64,000 bases of DNA from PALSA-610 sp038239145 (GTDB lineage Bacteria > Actinomycetota > Acidimicrobiia > IMCC26256 > PALSA-610). The DNA lies in the NCBI GenBank assembly GCA_038239145.1, contig JBBSFB010000020.1, positions 5,753-69,752 of the forward strand. The letters are read 5' to 3'. Shown here in pieces: positions 34,800 through 43,801 of this stretch. How positions within the stretch are numbered: the first letter of the stretch is position 1; each line of letters begins with the position of its first letter. The position numbers were made by a program, and so were the translations under genes. The notes beneath the pieces are model-generated. The model ran no database searches. It had not been told where the DNA came from and worked only from the letters and a program-made list of their open reading frames with translations.

Positions 34800-36518
34800 T
34801 CAGCTCGCTTCCGAGCTGACGGGAAGCGGATCGGATCCGAGCGGCGCCGGGACCGGCTCCACCGCCAACATCACCCGGTTGCGGCCGGCGGCCTTGGCGC
34901 TCAGCAACGCATGATCGGCGTTGTTCACCACTTCCTCGAAGGTGTCACCCGACAGCGAATCGGTCACGCCGAAGCTGACGGTGAACGCCGGAACGCGGCC
35001 GCTCGTCAGGGCGAGGGCAAGCCGCTCTCGGACGCGTTCGAGGACGGTGATCGCAGTGTCCGTCCCGCACTCGGGCAACACGATGACGAACTCCTCCCCG
35101 CCGTATCTTGCGACCAGATCGCCGGGACGGACCGAGTCGCGAAGCACTCGGGAGAACAGGCGCAGGGCCTGATCACCGGACTCGTGGCCGAACGTATCGT
35201 TGAGCACTTTGAAGTGATCGAGATCGCCGTACGCAAGCGCGTACGAGACCCGGTCGTACTGCAGGTCGTGAACCTGGTCCTCGAGACTGCGGCGATTCAG
35301 CAGCCCGGTGAGCGGATCGGTTCGGGCCTGGGCCTCGGATCTCTCGAAAGTGCGCAACATCGCGACCCGTTCCGCCGTACGCCTCGCGCTCAACTCGAGG
35401 TTCTCGACATCGGCGTCGGCAGGAAGGGTCCCGTCGGTTCCCCGGGCGTGCATCACACCCAGGGTGCGACCCGCGATGCTCACCGGGATGCATACCGCCG
35501 ACAGTGGTCCGGACGCACGACCTTGTAGGTACGGACACGCGCTGAGCGCGCTGCTTGAGGGGAACTGCATGGTGTGACCGCGTGCGGTGGCCGGGCACTC
35601 CTCGGGCGAGATGACGCCGCAACCGTCACTTCGTTCGGACTCACTCTGGCTGTCGAGAACCCGGTGGAAGTGAGCGCGGCTCGAGTCGGCGATCAACAGC
35701 TCGACATCGAGCTGCGGAACTGCTTCGCGCAGGGCCCGGTCGACGATGTTGTACGCGGTGCTTTCCGACTTCGAGAGCTCCAGCGCCTGTTGCAGATCGG
35801 CTCCGTACAAGCGGCGTTGCGTCTCGAGATTGCGGCGCCGCTCGCGCCGGACCGTGTTGCGAGCGACGATCACTCCTGCACTCAACGCAAGCAACAGGTT
35901 GAGCGCACCGACGACAATCACGATCGTTCGGGCCCTGCTGAGCCGGCCGTCGACGTACCGGGCATCGAGCGCGGTGAGGTTCCGCGCGACCGTGAGGTCG
36001 ATCGACGATGTCAGATCCCACATGACGGTGTACGACTGGCGCTCCACGGCCATGACCTTGGCGACCTCCGCAGCCGAGACGCGCGCCCCGGAGGCCACCG
36101 GCGTCAACTTGGCGATCGCGTTACTGAAGGCTCTCGTCGCGACATCGAGCGCGCGACTCTCCGTGGACAGGCCGTTGCGCCGCAAGGTCGTCGGGAGCGA
36201 CGTACCCTCGTCGATCGCCGCCTGCGCGAGCTTGGCGCCGCGCGCGATGTCAGATGCGTTCACGGTGGCCCCGGGGGCTTGGATCGCATCGAGTTGGGGC
36301 TCGACGAACATCTGCCAACCGACCAAGCTGACTTGCAGCTGTGAGATCTCATTGGCAAGGGGCAGATCGTCTGCGCCAATCCGCGCGACTCGACGCTGCC
36401 CGAACGAGACAGGCGTGAGCACGAGGAAGGTCACGGCAACGATCACCGTGCTCGCGCAAAGACCGATCACGAACACCCGCAAGCCGCTCCACAGAGGCGT
36501 ACCTCTTCGCAGGTTCAC
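34800..36518 (-). CDS. Membrane diguanylate cyclase with extracytoplasmic sensor, GAF-like region and GGEEF
   Basis: A 572-residue protein. A helix at about 15-37 (VFVIGLCASTVIVAVTFLVL) and one near 198-220 bracket an extracytoplasmic helical sensor. A GAF-like region with Cys-rich elements (CGVISPEECPAT, LSACPYLQG, SAVCIPVSIAGRTLGVMHA) follows. The output domain (about 405-560) has YGDLDHFKVLNDTFGHESGD and ARYGGEEFVIV, preceded by the I-site RPGD. It should make c-di-GMP under feedback control. A broken copy of its C-terminus lies immediately downstream. Confidence 0.93.
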   Translation of the reverse strand: MNLRRGTPLWSGLRVFVIGLCASTVIVAVTFLVLTPVSFGQRRVARIGADDLPLANEISQLQVSLVGWQMFVEPQLDAIQAPGATVNASDIARGAKLAQAAIDEGTSLPTTLRRNGLSTESRALDVATRAFSNAIAKLTPVASGARVSAAEVAKVMAVERQSYTVMWDLTSSIDLTVARNLTALDARYVDGRLSRARTIVIVVGALNLLLALSAGVIVARNTVRRERRRNLETQRRLYGADLQQALELSKSESTAYNIVDRALREAVPQLDVELLIADSSRAHFHRVLDSQSESERSDGCGVISPEECPATARGHTMQFPSSSALSACPYLQGRASGPLSAVCIPVSIAGRTLGVMHARGTDGTLPADADVENLELSARRTAERVAMLRTFERSEAQARTDPLTGLLNRRSLEDQVHDLQYDRVSYALAYGDLDHFKVLNDTFGHESGDQALRLFSRVLRDSVRPGDLVARYGGEEFVIVLPECGTDTAITVLERVRERLALALTSGRVPAFTVSFGVTDSLSGDTFEEVVNNADHALLSAKAAGRNRVMLAVEPVPAPLGSDPLPVSSEAS

Positions 36519-36607
36519 AGCACACCAAACGTCGGACGGATCGAAACGTCAGATCCGACGTTGGCGCGTCTGCGTGACGTCGGCGTGACCGGCGCGTCGC
36601 GGAGGCG

Positions 36608-37117
36608 CTATTCGGGCGCAGGGCGCAGCGATTCCTCGAACGTTCCGGTTGCCGACTCGACGAAGTCGTTCTGGCGCCAGGCCTCGTAGGCGACGACGCT
36701 CACGGCATTGGCCAGATTGAGACTGCGATTCCGCGGGCGCATCGGGATGTGCAGGCGCTGCTCGGCCGCAAACTCCGAAAGGAGTTCCGCGCCGAGCCCG
36801 GTCGCTTCGCAGCCGAACACCACGACATCGCCGGCCCGGTACTCCACGTGGTCGTATCGATTGTGCGGGTCGTGCGTGGTCGTGGCGAACCAACGCCGTT
36901 CCCGGCCGAGGGCGCGGCGGCACTCGTCCCAGGTATCCCACGTCTGAGTGTCGATCAGCTCGTGATAGTCGAGCCCGCCCCGGCGGAGCGCGGCATCTTC
37001 GAGAGAGAAGCCGAGGGGCCGTACGAGATGGAGCCGGGCGCCGACGTTCGCGCACACCCGGATGATGTTGCCGGTGTTCGTGGCGATCTGCGGCCGTACG
37101 AGGACAATCTCGAGCAT
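36608..37117 (-). CDS. trmL: tRNA (cytidine/uridine(34)-2'-O)-methyltransferase TrmL
   Basis: A 169-residue SPOUT methyltransferase. It starts MLEIVLVRPQIATNTGNIIR and has GFSLEDAALRRGGLDYHEL, DVVVFGCEATGLGAELLSEF and IPMRPRNRSLNLANAVSVVA, the knot motifs of TrmL. It 2'-O-methylates the wobble base of certain tRNA-Leu species. ATG 37117 is preferred, three bases after GGAG; ATG 37126 would add three residues. The C-terminal tail ETFEESLRPAPE-like extension is short and acidic. Confidence 0.95.
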   Translation of the reverse strand: MLEIVLVRPQIATNTGNIIRVCANVGARLHLVRPLGFSLEDAALRRGGLDYHELIDTQTWDTWDECRRALGRERRWFATTTHDPHNRYDHVEYRAGDVVVFGCEATGLGAELLSEFAAEQRLHIPMRPRNRSLNLANAVSVVAYEAWRQNDFVESATGTFEESLRPAPE

Positions 37118-37142
37118 CGACTCCATTGTGACGCCGAACCGG

Positions 37143-37475
37143 TCAGCTCTCGGTGCGTAGGAACTCGACACGCGCGTTGAGTGCGTCGACTCCCCTGCCC
37201 GCCGCGGGCGCGTTGACCTTCCGTACCGGTAGGCGTGAGCCGTCGATGAGCACGAGCACCGCTGTCGCCGGCCGCACGCCCGAGAGGTTGCCCGCCCGCG
37301 GCGTTGCTTCGAAGCGCCCGACCCGCGCGAGCGGGACGAGCACCGGAGCTTGCGGGTAGTTCCGAATTGCTACGCCCGCGTCGGTGATGGCGAGCGAACT
37401 TCGGCCGACCACCACGAACGCCGCGAGCGCAGCGAGCACGACGAGCGCGAACGGCGCCAACAGCACGACAACCAC
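37143..37475 (-). CDS. Small PH-like membrane protein
   Basis: A 110-residue protein. GTG 37475 lies four bases after a perfect AGGAGG, which decides the start inside a longer open frame. One long hydrophobic segment (VVVVLLAPFALVVLAALAAF) is followed by SSLAITDAGVAIRNYPQAPV and VPLARVGRFEATP, a bacterial PH-like domain. It probably sits at the inner face of the membrane. The frame upstream belongs to an unrelated acetyltransferase relic. Confidence 0.7.
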   Translation of the reverse strand: MVVVLLAPFALVVLAALAAFVVVGRSSLAITDAGVAIRNYPQAPVLVPLARVGRFEATPRAGNLSGVRPATAVLVLIDGSRLPVRKVNAPAAGRGVDALNARVEFLRTES

Positions 37476-37808
37476 GCAGCCTCCTACAAAGGTGATCGGT
37501 ACAGGATGAAAACCGCGGTTCACGGCGACCCGGTCGTAGAGGCGCCAAGCGGTGTCGTTGCTCGCCTGCGTCGACCAGTAGACCCGGCCGCACCGTCGGG
37601 GCCGGGGACCGGTCGGCGACGACGCGTGCATGTACGTGGCGGCCCGGAACGCATTCCAGGCCCGTTCGACGAGTTCGTATGCAGGTGTGCGCTCGTAGAA
37701 CGTGTTGTAACCATCGACGAGGATCGCCCACCCCGCTCGATCGGCCGCCTCGGGTTTCCCGATCTCGATCACGTCGGCCCCTGATCGCGCGACACACCCG
37801 AGTGTCAC
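37476..37808 (-). pseudogene. GNAT acetyltransferase remnant with its central core deleted
   Basis: The N-terminal part (GWAILVDGYNTFYERT, then VERAWNAFRAATYMHA) and C-terminal part (GRVYWSTQASNDTAWRLYDR, VAVNRGF) are clear GNAT ends. Between them only about ten residues remain where 50-60 are expected, so the acetyl-CoA loop is gone. The reading frame is open into the downstream PH-like gene, giving the appearance of a fusion, but that gene has its own strong ribosome site. Confidence 0.75.
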
Positions 37809-37884
37809 ACAAGGGAGACGCGCCCCGGAGATACCCTCTCCGTCTGAGTCGCGGGCACTGCTTACCCCGAAGGAGTGAGGGACG

Positions 37885-38400
37885 ATGGCGATTCCTGGCG
37901 ACCCGAACGTGCCGCCGCCCCCCTTCCAACCGGATGCGTATCCGCCGCCCGCTCCTCCGCAGGGATACGGCTACGGGCAAGCGCCACCCGGTATGTACTT
38001 CGACCCCGCGAGCGGGCTGACCCTGCCGCAGGGCGTCGCGCTCGCGAGCATCGGGCGGCGCATCGGCGCGTGGTTCCTCTCGATTCCCCTCGTCATCGTG
38101 ACGTTGGGGATCGGGTACGTCATCTGGGGACTCATCGTGTGGGATCGCGGGCAGACGCCGGCGCTGCAAGTGCTCGGCATGCGGTGTTGGCGGCCCGAGA
38201 CCCAACGGGTTTCGGGCTGGTGGTGGATGGCGCTGCGCGAGATCGTCGGCCGCTTCGCCGAGGGCATCTTGAGCATCATCACGCTGCTCACCTCGTTCAT
38301 CTTGATGTGCGCGACCAAGGAACGGAAGTCTCTCCACGACCTGATCGCGGGGACGGTCGTGCTGCACGACCCCAATCACGTCCTCGCGAGCGCGGCGTAG
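37885..38400 (+). CDS. RDD-family membrane protein
   Basis: A 171-residue protein. A cytoplasmic Pro/Tyr/Gly-rich N-terminus (about 45 residues, VPPPPFQPDAYPPPAPPQ) leads to the RDD domain: SIGRRIGAWFLSIPLVIVTL, GLIVWDRGQTPALQVLGMRC and KSLHDLIAGTVVLHD. RDD proteins include ion antiporters and regulators of unknown mechanism. The ATG follows AAGGAGTGAGG. Length and helix number are normal for the family. Confidence 0.88.
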   Translation: MAIPGDPNVPPPPFQPDAYPPPAPPQGYGYGQAPPGMYFDPASGLTLPQGVALASIGRRIGAWFLSIPLVIVTLGIGYVIWGLIVWDRGQTPALQVLGMRCWRPETQRVSGWWWMALREIVGRFAEGILSIITLLTSFILMCATKERKSLHDLIAGTVVLHDPNHVLASAA

Positions 38401-38437
38401 ACCCACGACGAGCCGTTCGCGGTGGAACGGTGATTCG

Positions 38438-39262
38438 GTGGACGAGTACGCGGCGATCAACCTCGCAAACTGGAACAGTCGAGTCCGCCATCACGAACGG
38501 GCGTACGACCTCGACGGGTTTCGAACGGATCCGTCGTTCCTGTCGAACGTCGTTCGCTTCGATCGTGAACGCCTCGGAAGTATCGAAGGCCTCGACGTCG
38601 TCCACCTCCAATGCCACATCGGCACCGACACGTTGTCCCTCGATCGCCTCGGCGCCCGCAGCGTCACCGGCCTCGACTTCTCCGCGCCGGCGTTATCGGT
38701 CGCGGCTCAACTCGCCGCCGAGTGTGGCGCGTCGATCGACTACGTGGAGAGCGAGCTGTACAGCGCGGTCGACGCCCTTGGGCCGGCCCGGTTCGACCTC
38801 GTCTACACCGGCATCGGGGCACTGTGTTGGCTCCCCGATATTGCCCGCTGGGCGCACATCGTCGCCGCGCTGCTACGACCGGGAGGTCGCCTTTTCATGC
38901 GCGAAGGGCACCCGATGTTGTGGACGCTCGGTGATCCCCGCCCCGACCAGCTCGTCGTCGTCGAGTTTCCCTACTTCGAAACCGACGGTGAGCGGTTCTC
39001 CGAACCGGTCAGCTACGTCGCGCACGACGAGCCCTTGACCTCACCCGACACGCTGCAGTTCAACCACGGCCTCGCCCAGGTGATCACCGCGCTACTGCAC
39101 GCGGGGATGCGCCTCACGGCCATCGAGGAGCATGACACCGTGCCGTGGAACCCACTCGCCGACGCGATGGAACAGATCGAGAACGGCGAATACCGCCTGC
39201 GCGACACGCCGCAGCGGTTGGCCGCGACCTACACCCTGCAGGCGGCCAAACCACTACGTTGA
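38438..39262 (+). CDS. Class I SAM-dependent methyltransferase
   Basis: A 274-residue protein. The SAM-binding motif reads GLDVVHLQCHIGTDTLSLDR, with Cys-His-Ile-Gly in place of the usual Gly-x-Gly-x-Gly, a recognised variant of this subfamily. VTGLDFSAPALSVA and LRPGGRLFMREGHPM are motifs II and post-III. GTG 38438 is the start. The substrate is unknown. A small gene follows after four bases on the same strand. Confidence 0.9.
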   Translation: MDEYAAINLANWNSRVRHHERAYDLDGFRTDPSFLSNVVRFDRERLGSIEGLDVVHLQCHIGTDTLSLDRLGARSVTGLDFSAPALSVAAQLAAECGASIDYVESELYSAVDALGPARFDLVYTGIGALCWLPDIARWAHIVAALLRPGGRLFMREGHPMLWTLGDPRPDQLVVVEFPYFETDGERFSEPVSYVAHDEPLTSPDTLQFNHGLAQVITALLHAGMRLTAIEEHDTVPWNPLADAMEQIENGEYRLRDTPQRLAATYTLQAAKPLR

Positions 39263-39266
39263 TCCC

Positions 39267-39488
39267 ATGACCCTTGTGCGCCCGGTGCACGGAATCGTCG
39301 AAGCGGAGAGGCCGCACCTCCTTCACCGGTTCGGCACCACCGCGAACCGGTCGGCTTGTGGCAAGGCGATCGTTCCCCGCCCCGCCAACGAGACGACGAC
39401 GTTGATCTGCCGTCGGTGCGTCGTCATCGACGAAACTCGCATCGCCGGCAAACCGGATTGGTTCGAGTTCGGCCCGGACGGCGTCTGA
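39267..39488 (+). CDS. Small protein with two cysteine sites, possible zinc ribbon
   Basis: A 73-residue protein. SACGKAIV and LICRRCVVIDE provide three cysteines that could make part of a zinc site. It starts at ATG 39267, four bases after the methyltransferase stop, and may be co-transcribed with it. The family is not recognised. Confidence 0.55.
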   Translation: MTLVRPVHGIVEAERPHLLHRFGTTANRSACGKAIVPRPANETTTLICRRCVVIDETRIAGKPDWFEFGPDGV

Positions 39489-39490
39489 TA

Positions 39491-40205
39491 TGACAACGTT
39501 CGTGTTGGTCCACGGAGCGTGGACCGGCTCGTACGGGTTTCGACATGTCCGCCGCGCTTGCAGGCGGCGGGACACGCGGTGTTCACGCCGAGTCTCACCG
39601 GCATCGGCGAGCGGTCTCATCTGACCGGCCCCAGGTCGACCCACGACCCACGTACGCGACGTGGTCAATCAGATCTGTACGAGGATCTCGACGACATCGT
39701 CCTCCTCGGCTTCTCCTACGGCTGCTTCGTCGTCACCGGTTCACTCGTGCACATTGGCAACCGCGTACGGCACCTCGTGTACCTCGACGCGTTCGTCCCC
39801 GACGACGGCGACTCCGTGCTGGGGTTGACGATGCTTCCCGTGTCGTACGACCCCGGAGCGACTCCCCTCGTCGTCGGCGAGCAATGGCTCGTCCCTCCGG
39901 CGCCGCGAGAGTTCGACGATCCCGCCGAGGCCGAGTTCATGAACGCGCGCCGCGGACCCCACCCGATGGGTTGCTTCACCGAGCCGGTGCGCCTGGTCGG
40001 ATCGCTCGAAGCGTTTCCGTTCACGCGCACGTACATCCGCGCGACCGCCGACGCCCCGGATGCGCCCGGAACCGCCAACTTCGACGCGGCTGCGACCCGA
40101 GCGCCGGAATCCGATGCGCGGGACTATCACGAGATCGCGACGAACCACATGGTCGCAAACAACCAGCCGCGACGCCTCGTCGAGATCCTGCTCACCCTCG
40201 CCTGA
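39491..40205 (+). pseudogene. Alpha/beta hydrolase broken by at least three frameshifts
   Basis: The start MTTFVLVHGAWTGSYGF is a normal hydrolase N-terminus with the HGAW oxyanion loop. Within 200 bp the frame changes three times: to LQAAGHAVFTPSLTGIGERS near 39555, to THVRDVVNQI near 39640, and back to YEDLDDIVLLGFSYG near 39677. The nucleophile elbow reads GFSYGC and the rest is intact to ATNHMVANNQPRRLVEILL, with the catalytic His in NHM. Several indels within a short span point to decay. Confidence 0.85.
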
Positions 40206-40241
40206 GGGCCGCCCGGCTGCCGACAATCAGCCGCCGACTGA

Positions 40242-41441
40242 TCAGCCGCCGCCGTCGTCGTTGGTGATGCCGCCGAAGCCGAGCCCCCAGAAGCCGCCCA
40301 TACTCGCGTTGGTCGGATTGCCGAACTGCACGACGAAGTACTCGTCGGGTTCGACCGTGGTATCGCCGTTGATACTGATCGTCACCGATTTCGAAGTCTC
40401 GCCGGGCGCGAACGTCACGGTTCCGGACGCGGGCGTGTAGTCGGTCGTGGGATCGGCTTGATCTCCGGGCGCGCCGGGGACAGGCACCGTTCGCCATTGC
40501 GCGGTCACGGTTTGCGTCGACGGATTGGAGAGCGTGACCGGCACATGGAGGTCGGATGCACCGGCGTTCCCTTCGGAGGCCGTCGCGACGCCGGGCACGA
40601 TGCGTGCGTGATCGTCGTTCGTGATGTAACCGAAACCGAAGCCGGGACCGAGGTCGAAGTCGGGCTGACCTCCGAGGATGGCGTTGGCCGGCTTGTCGAA
40701 CTGCACGGCGATGTATTCGTCGGGTTCGACGAGGGTGTCGCCGTTGAGGACGATCGTCACCGTCTGATCGAACGTTCCCGGCGAAAACGTGATCGTTCCG
40801 CTCGCCGGTGTGTAGTCGGTGGCCGGATCGGCCTGGTCGCCCGGCGCGCCCGGTACGAACACCGTCTTCCACGAGGTCGTGATCGTCGAGACGTTCGGGT
40901 TCTGGATCAGGACATCGAGCGAGAGGGTCGAGTTCGCCGAGTTGCCTTCGGGTTGGTGCGTAGTGAGCGGTTGGAGAGTTGGGAGCGGCGGTGTCACGAA
41001 CGACAGTGGTGCCGTGACGAGAGTTCCGGTGAGGTCGACCACCACAGCCGCCGCGATCACGCAGGGAGTCGCCGTATCGGCGCAATCGACAAACCCGTTC
41101 AGCGCCGGAACCCTGATGAGGCGGGTGATGATTACTTGGGAGCTGAAATTGCCGTTGCTGTCGGTGTTCAGCTCGCCGTCGGCAAGCCCGTTGCGGCAAT
41201 CGTTGACGCTGACGGGCGGGGGCGCCCCGACCGGCGCCTCACAGAACGCGATCGTTTGGTTCGGAGCCCAGCCCGAGCCTGTGACAGCGGCCACGGTCTC
41301 GCCGATCCCCAACGCGGTACTGGGTGTCACTGTGAGTGTCGCGGCGGCGGAAGCCGGCGTTGCGGGAACGACGACCCACAGCGCGCCCACTACGAGCGCG
41401 ATCAGACTGATACCGGCACGAGCACGACGAGGGCGGGTCAT
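40242..41441 (-). CDS. Secreted protein with neocarzinostatin-like and two Calx-beta domains
   Basis: A 399-residue exported protein. ATG 41441 lies seven bases after GGAGG. The signal peptide reads AGISLIALVVGALWVVVPAT then ASA. Residues 35-150 begin ATLTVTPSTALGIGETVAAV, like the broken gene at 29.9-30.6 kb. Two Calx-beta domains follow, each containing ADP(A/T)TDYTPASGT and a VEPDEY(I/F) motif, near 260 and 375. Calx-beta domains bind calcium and mediate adhesion. The C-terminus ends in a short glycine run with no wall anchor seen. Confidence 0.85.
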   Translation of the reverse strand: MTRPRRARAGISLIALVVGALWVVVPATPASAAATLTVTPSTALGIGETVAAVTGSGWAPNQTIAFCEAPVGAPPPVSVNDCRNGLADGELNTDSNGNFSSQVIITRLIRVPALNGFVDCADTATPCVIAAAVVVDLTGTLVTAPLSFVTPPLPTLQPLTTHQPEGNSANSTLSLDVLIQNPNVSTITTSWKTVFVPGAPGDQADPATDYTPASGTITFSPGTFDQTVTIVLNGDTLVEPDEYIAVQFDKPANAILGGQPDFDLGPGFGFGYITNDDHARIVPGVATASEGNAGASDLHVPVTLSNPSTQTVTAQWRTVPVPGAPGDQADPTTDYTPASGTVTFAPGETSKSVTISINGDTTVEPDEYFVVQFGNPTNASMGGFWGLGFGGITNDDGGG

Positions 41442-41638
41442 GGGGACACCTCCGGGCATCGAGATCGATGCTCCGGCATCGACCATCGCGACACACAATC
41501 GAGTCCGAAGGACGTCTGATAGGGAAGAGGCGTTCCCCGTAGCTCGCCCGAACCGTACCGCCTTCCCGTCCGGCGCGCACTGAGAACTTCTCTACAGTTC
41601 GCCGGGCCGTCCGAGACGAAGTTCGCCCTGCCGGCGTG

Positions 41639-42454
41639 CTACCCGCCGAGGATCGAGAAGTCGATCTGACCGGTGGTGAGCGCGCCGTAGAAGCCGGCGT
41701 CGACCGGGAACGCGATCCCGGCGACGTAGCTCGACCGCGGGCTGTTGAGGAACACGAGCGGCCACGCCTGCTCCTCCGCACTCGAGCGACGGTTCGAGGG
41801 GCCCGCGAACGCGTCGATCAGCTCGGCGCCGTTCGCCGCCTCGAACTGCGGCATCATCGCGGTCTGGGTCGGGCCGGGGTTCGTGTTGTTGAGCCGGATG
41901 CCGAGCGGGAGGAGCGATGCCGCCCGCCAGGCGACCCACGCGTTCACCAGCTGCTTCGAGAACGCGTAGCCGTTGCCGGTGTAACGCTCCGGATGTTCTT
42001 CGAGGAACGCCTTGGCCGCGGCGAAGTCGGCTGTCTGCACAATCGGGAGCAGGTCGGCGATGACCGGCTCCCAGCCCAGGCCGGCGTTCGACGACACGCA
42101 TGCGACAGCCGAACCCTCCGGCATCTGCGGGACCAAGGCCTCGATCAGGTTCCGGGCGCCCGCGAAGTTCACGAGGATGGTGTCGAGGTCGGAGAAGGGC
42201 GGCCCGGGCAAGCCGGCGACGCTGAACACTGCGTGAACCGGTCCGCCGATGGCGGCAACCGCGGCCGTCACCGACGCCGGGTCCTTGAGGTCGACCGGGA
42301 TGAACTTCGACACAGGGATGTCGGTCGGTTTCACGTCGAGGCCGATGACCTCCGCGCCCAGGTCGACGAGGATCTGCGCGGTCGCGGCGCCCATACCCGA
42401 AGCGCAACCGGTGACGACGACGCGCTTTCCGGCGTACTGCAGCACATCTTCCAC
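41639..42454 (-). CDS. Short-chain dehydrogenase (coniferyl-alcohol or 3-alpha-hydroxysteroid dehydrogenase-like)
   Basis: A 271-residue SDR. VVVTGCASGMGAATAQIL is the Rossmann motif and EVIGLDVKPTD the NAD-type acidic residue. VFSVAGLPG replaces NNAG, and SSNAGLG plus GYAFSKQLVNAW give the Ser and Tyr-x3-Lys residues. The short middle and the insertion before the catalytic Tyr resemble coniferyl-alcohol and 3-alpha-HSD-type SDRs. GTG 42454 follows AGGAG with seven bases. Likely cytoplasmic alcohol or sterol oxidation. Confidence 0.88.
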   Translation of the reverse strand: MEDVLQYAGKRVVVTGCASGMGAATAQILVDLGAEVIGLDVKPTDIPVSKFIPVDLKDPASVTAAVAAIGGPVHAVFSVAGLPGPPFSDLDTILVNFAGARNLIEALVPQMPEGSAVACVSSNAGLGWEPVIADLLPIVQTADFAAAKAFLEEHPERYTGNGYAFSKQLVNAWVAWRAASLLPLGIRLNNTNPGPTQTAMMPQFEAANGAELIDAFAGPSNRRSSAEEQAWPLVFLNSPRSSYVAGIAFPVDAGFYGALTTGQIDFSILGG

Positions 42455-42643
42455 GGAGGATCTCCTCGTTTCGGGCACGCTCGGTCAGCGGTGGAGCGGG
42501 CGAAGGCGCGCAGCGTAGTGCCGGCCCGAGCGCGGACCGAAGTACGGAACGCGTCATTGGTCACATCGCGGATCTCGGCGTAGTCGGGGAAGCACGCCGT
42601 CGTTATGGTCGATCGAGGCTCGGCGGGCCGGGCGTCGCGAACA

Positions 42644-42681
42644 ACGGCTTCGGGAACGGCAACTGAAGTTCCCGAAGCCGT
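42644..42681. promoter_or_regulatory. Perfect 14-bp inverted repeat in a divergent intergenic region
   Basis: ACGGCTTCGGGAAC (42644-42657) and GTTCCCGAAGCCGT (42668-42681) are exact reverse complements with a ten-base spacer. The surrounding gap, 42455-42809, lies between an SDR gene reading left and a small gene reading right, so a terminator is not expected there. It may be an operator, an RNA leader structure or a small mobile repeat. No T-run follows. Nothing else was recognised in the 355-bp gap. Confidence 0.7.
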
Positions 42682-42809
42682 ATATCGCCGGCGTCGACCC
42701 GGGTTCCCTCGCCGCGGACTCCCGGACATCCGCGCCATTTGCCCGAATTGGGAGTACACCGGACTCGTACTCGGGGTGTGCTTGATTCATCCAGCCGGGG
42801 GGCAGCAGC

Positions 42810-43190
42810 ATGCTGATGCGTTGGAAGCATCGTGCAGAGCGCGAGACCCCGGTCGTAGGGGACGCCTCGCCCGCACTCCTGGCGGTCGCGCTACCGCTGT
42901 ACCACCAGTTCGGGGCGCACGCGCTCGCCGTCGCCTACGCCTTGACGGGGAACCAGGCCGAGGCCGAGACGATGGTGGTCAACGCCTTCTGCGCGCTTGC
43001 CGACGAATGGTCGCCGGAGGATTCCCGGCCCGGGCGCGAGCAGGTGCTCGCGCGGGTCGTGCGCGAGTGCGAACTGCGGCGGGCGCCGACACGACGCGAG
43101 GCCGCCGACGGACGGGCAACGGCTTGGATACGGCTCGCCGACGGGCAGCAAACTGTGATCGCGTTGACCGTTCCGACGCATCTCTCCTGA
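42810..43190 (+). CDS. Small protein resembling sigma-70 region 2
   Basis: A 126-residue protein. Residues 25-60 (LYHQFGAHALAVAYALTGNQ then AEAETMVVNAFCALADEW) resemble the region 2 helices of ECF sigma factors, where the usual end is AEDxxQxxF. There is no region 4 DNA-binding domain, so it could not act as a normal sigma factor. It may be a truncated relic or a stand-alone binding module. The ATG follows a run of G. Confidence 0.45.
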   Translation: MLMRWKHRAERETPVVGDASPALLAVALPLYHQFGAHALAVAYALTGNQAEAETMVVNAFCALADEWSPEDSRPGREQVLARVVRECELRRAPTRREAADGRATAWIRLADGQQTVIALTVPTHLS

Positions 43191-43801
43191 CTGCGGCTAG
43201 TACCCCGACGCCCCGTTCGACGGCCTGGTCGCGCCAGTGGGATTGGTGCCGTGGATCGCGATCGGCGTCCCAAATGTAGATCTCCGTCGGAGTGTACGCG
43301 ACCGGCTCCGCCGAGGATCCCGGATCCGTGTAGGTCTATCCGCTCCCCGTCGAGACGTCGAGGATCGTCACGCTGTCGCCGGACAGCACGACGAATGCTG
43401 ACGGTCGAGGTCGACCTCGACGTGCGGTTGCGGCGACATCGATCCGGTCCCGCACCTCGGGGATTCGCGCCGGTCGCGTAGCTGCGCCGAGCTCCCTCAG
43501 CACCGACTGCACACCGAGCACGATCGTCGGCGTGCTGCGACCGATGGCACTTCGCAACGCGACTGCTGGGGCCTGGTCGATCGCACCGGTGACCGGAAGG
43601 TGCCTGGAGTGCTGCAACTTCTCGACGCGTCGGTCGCCCGGGTCGTGAAGCCGCTGTCGGCCGATCTTGTGGCCGAGTGCGTTCAACTCGTTCTGGAGAA
43701 GGTCGGCAGGCGGTTCGAACGGAGTCGATCTTTCATGCCGCGCCTCCTTGCCGTTCGCGCGCTGACTGCGGTGGACAGCCGGATCTGAAAAGCTGATCGG
43801 C
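43191..43801. other. Unassigned region, possible gene debris
   Basis: The minus strand contains protein-like pieces such as FVVLSGDSVTILDVSTGSG-stop and, beyond it, TPTEIYIWDADRDP, separated by stops and frame changes. They may come from one decayed gene. The upstream frame (about 43336-43686) has no recognised domain. The last bases carry the start region of the following methyltransferase. Confidence 0.4.

Noticed and set aside
42644..42681. Rho-independent terminator
   Set aside because: The hairpin is between divergent genes and is not followed by a T-run, so another role is more likely.
42810..43190. ECF sigma factor
   Set aside because: Only a region 2-like helix pair is visible; region 4 is absent, so it cannot be annotated as a functional sigma factor.
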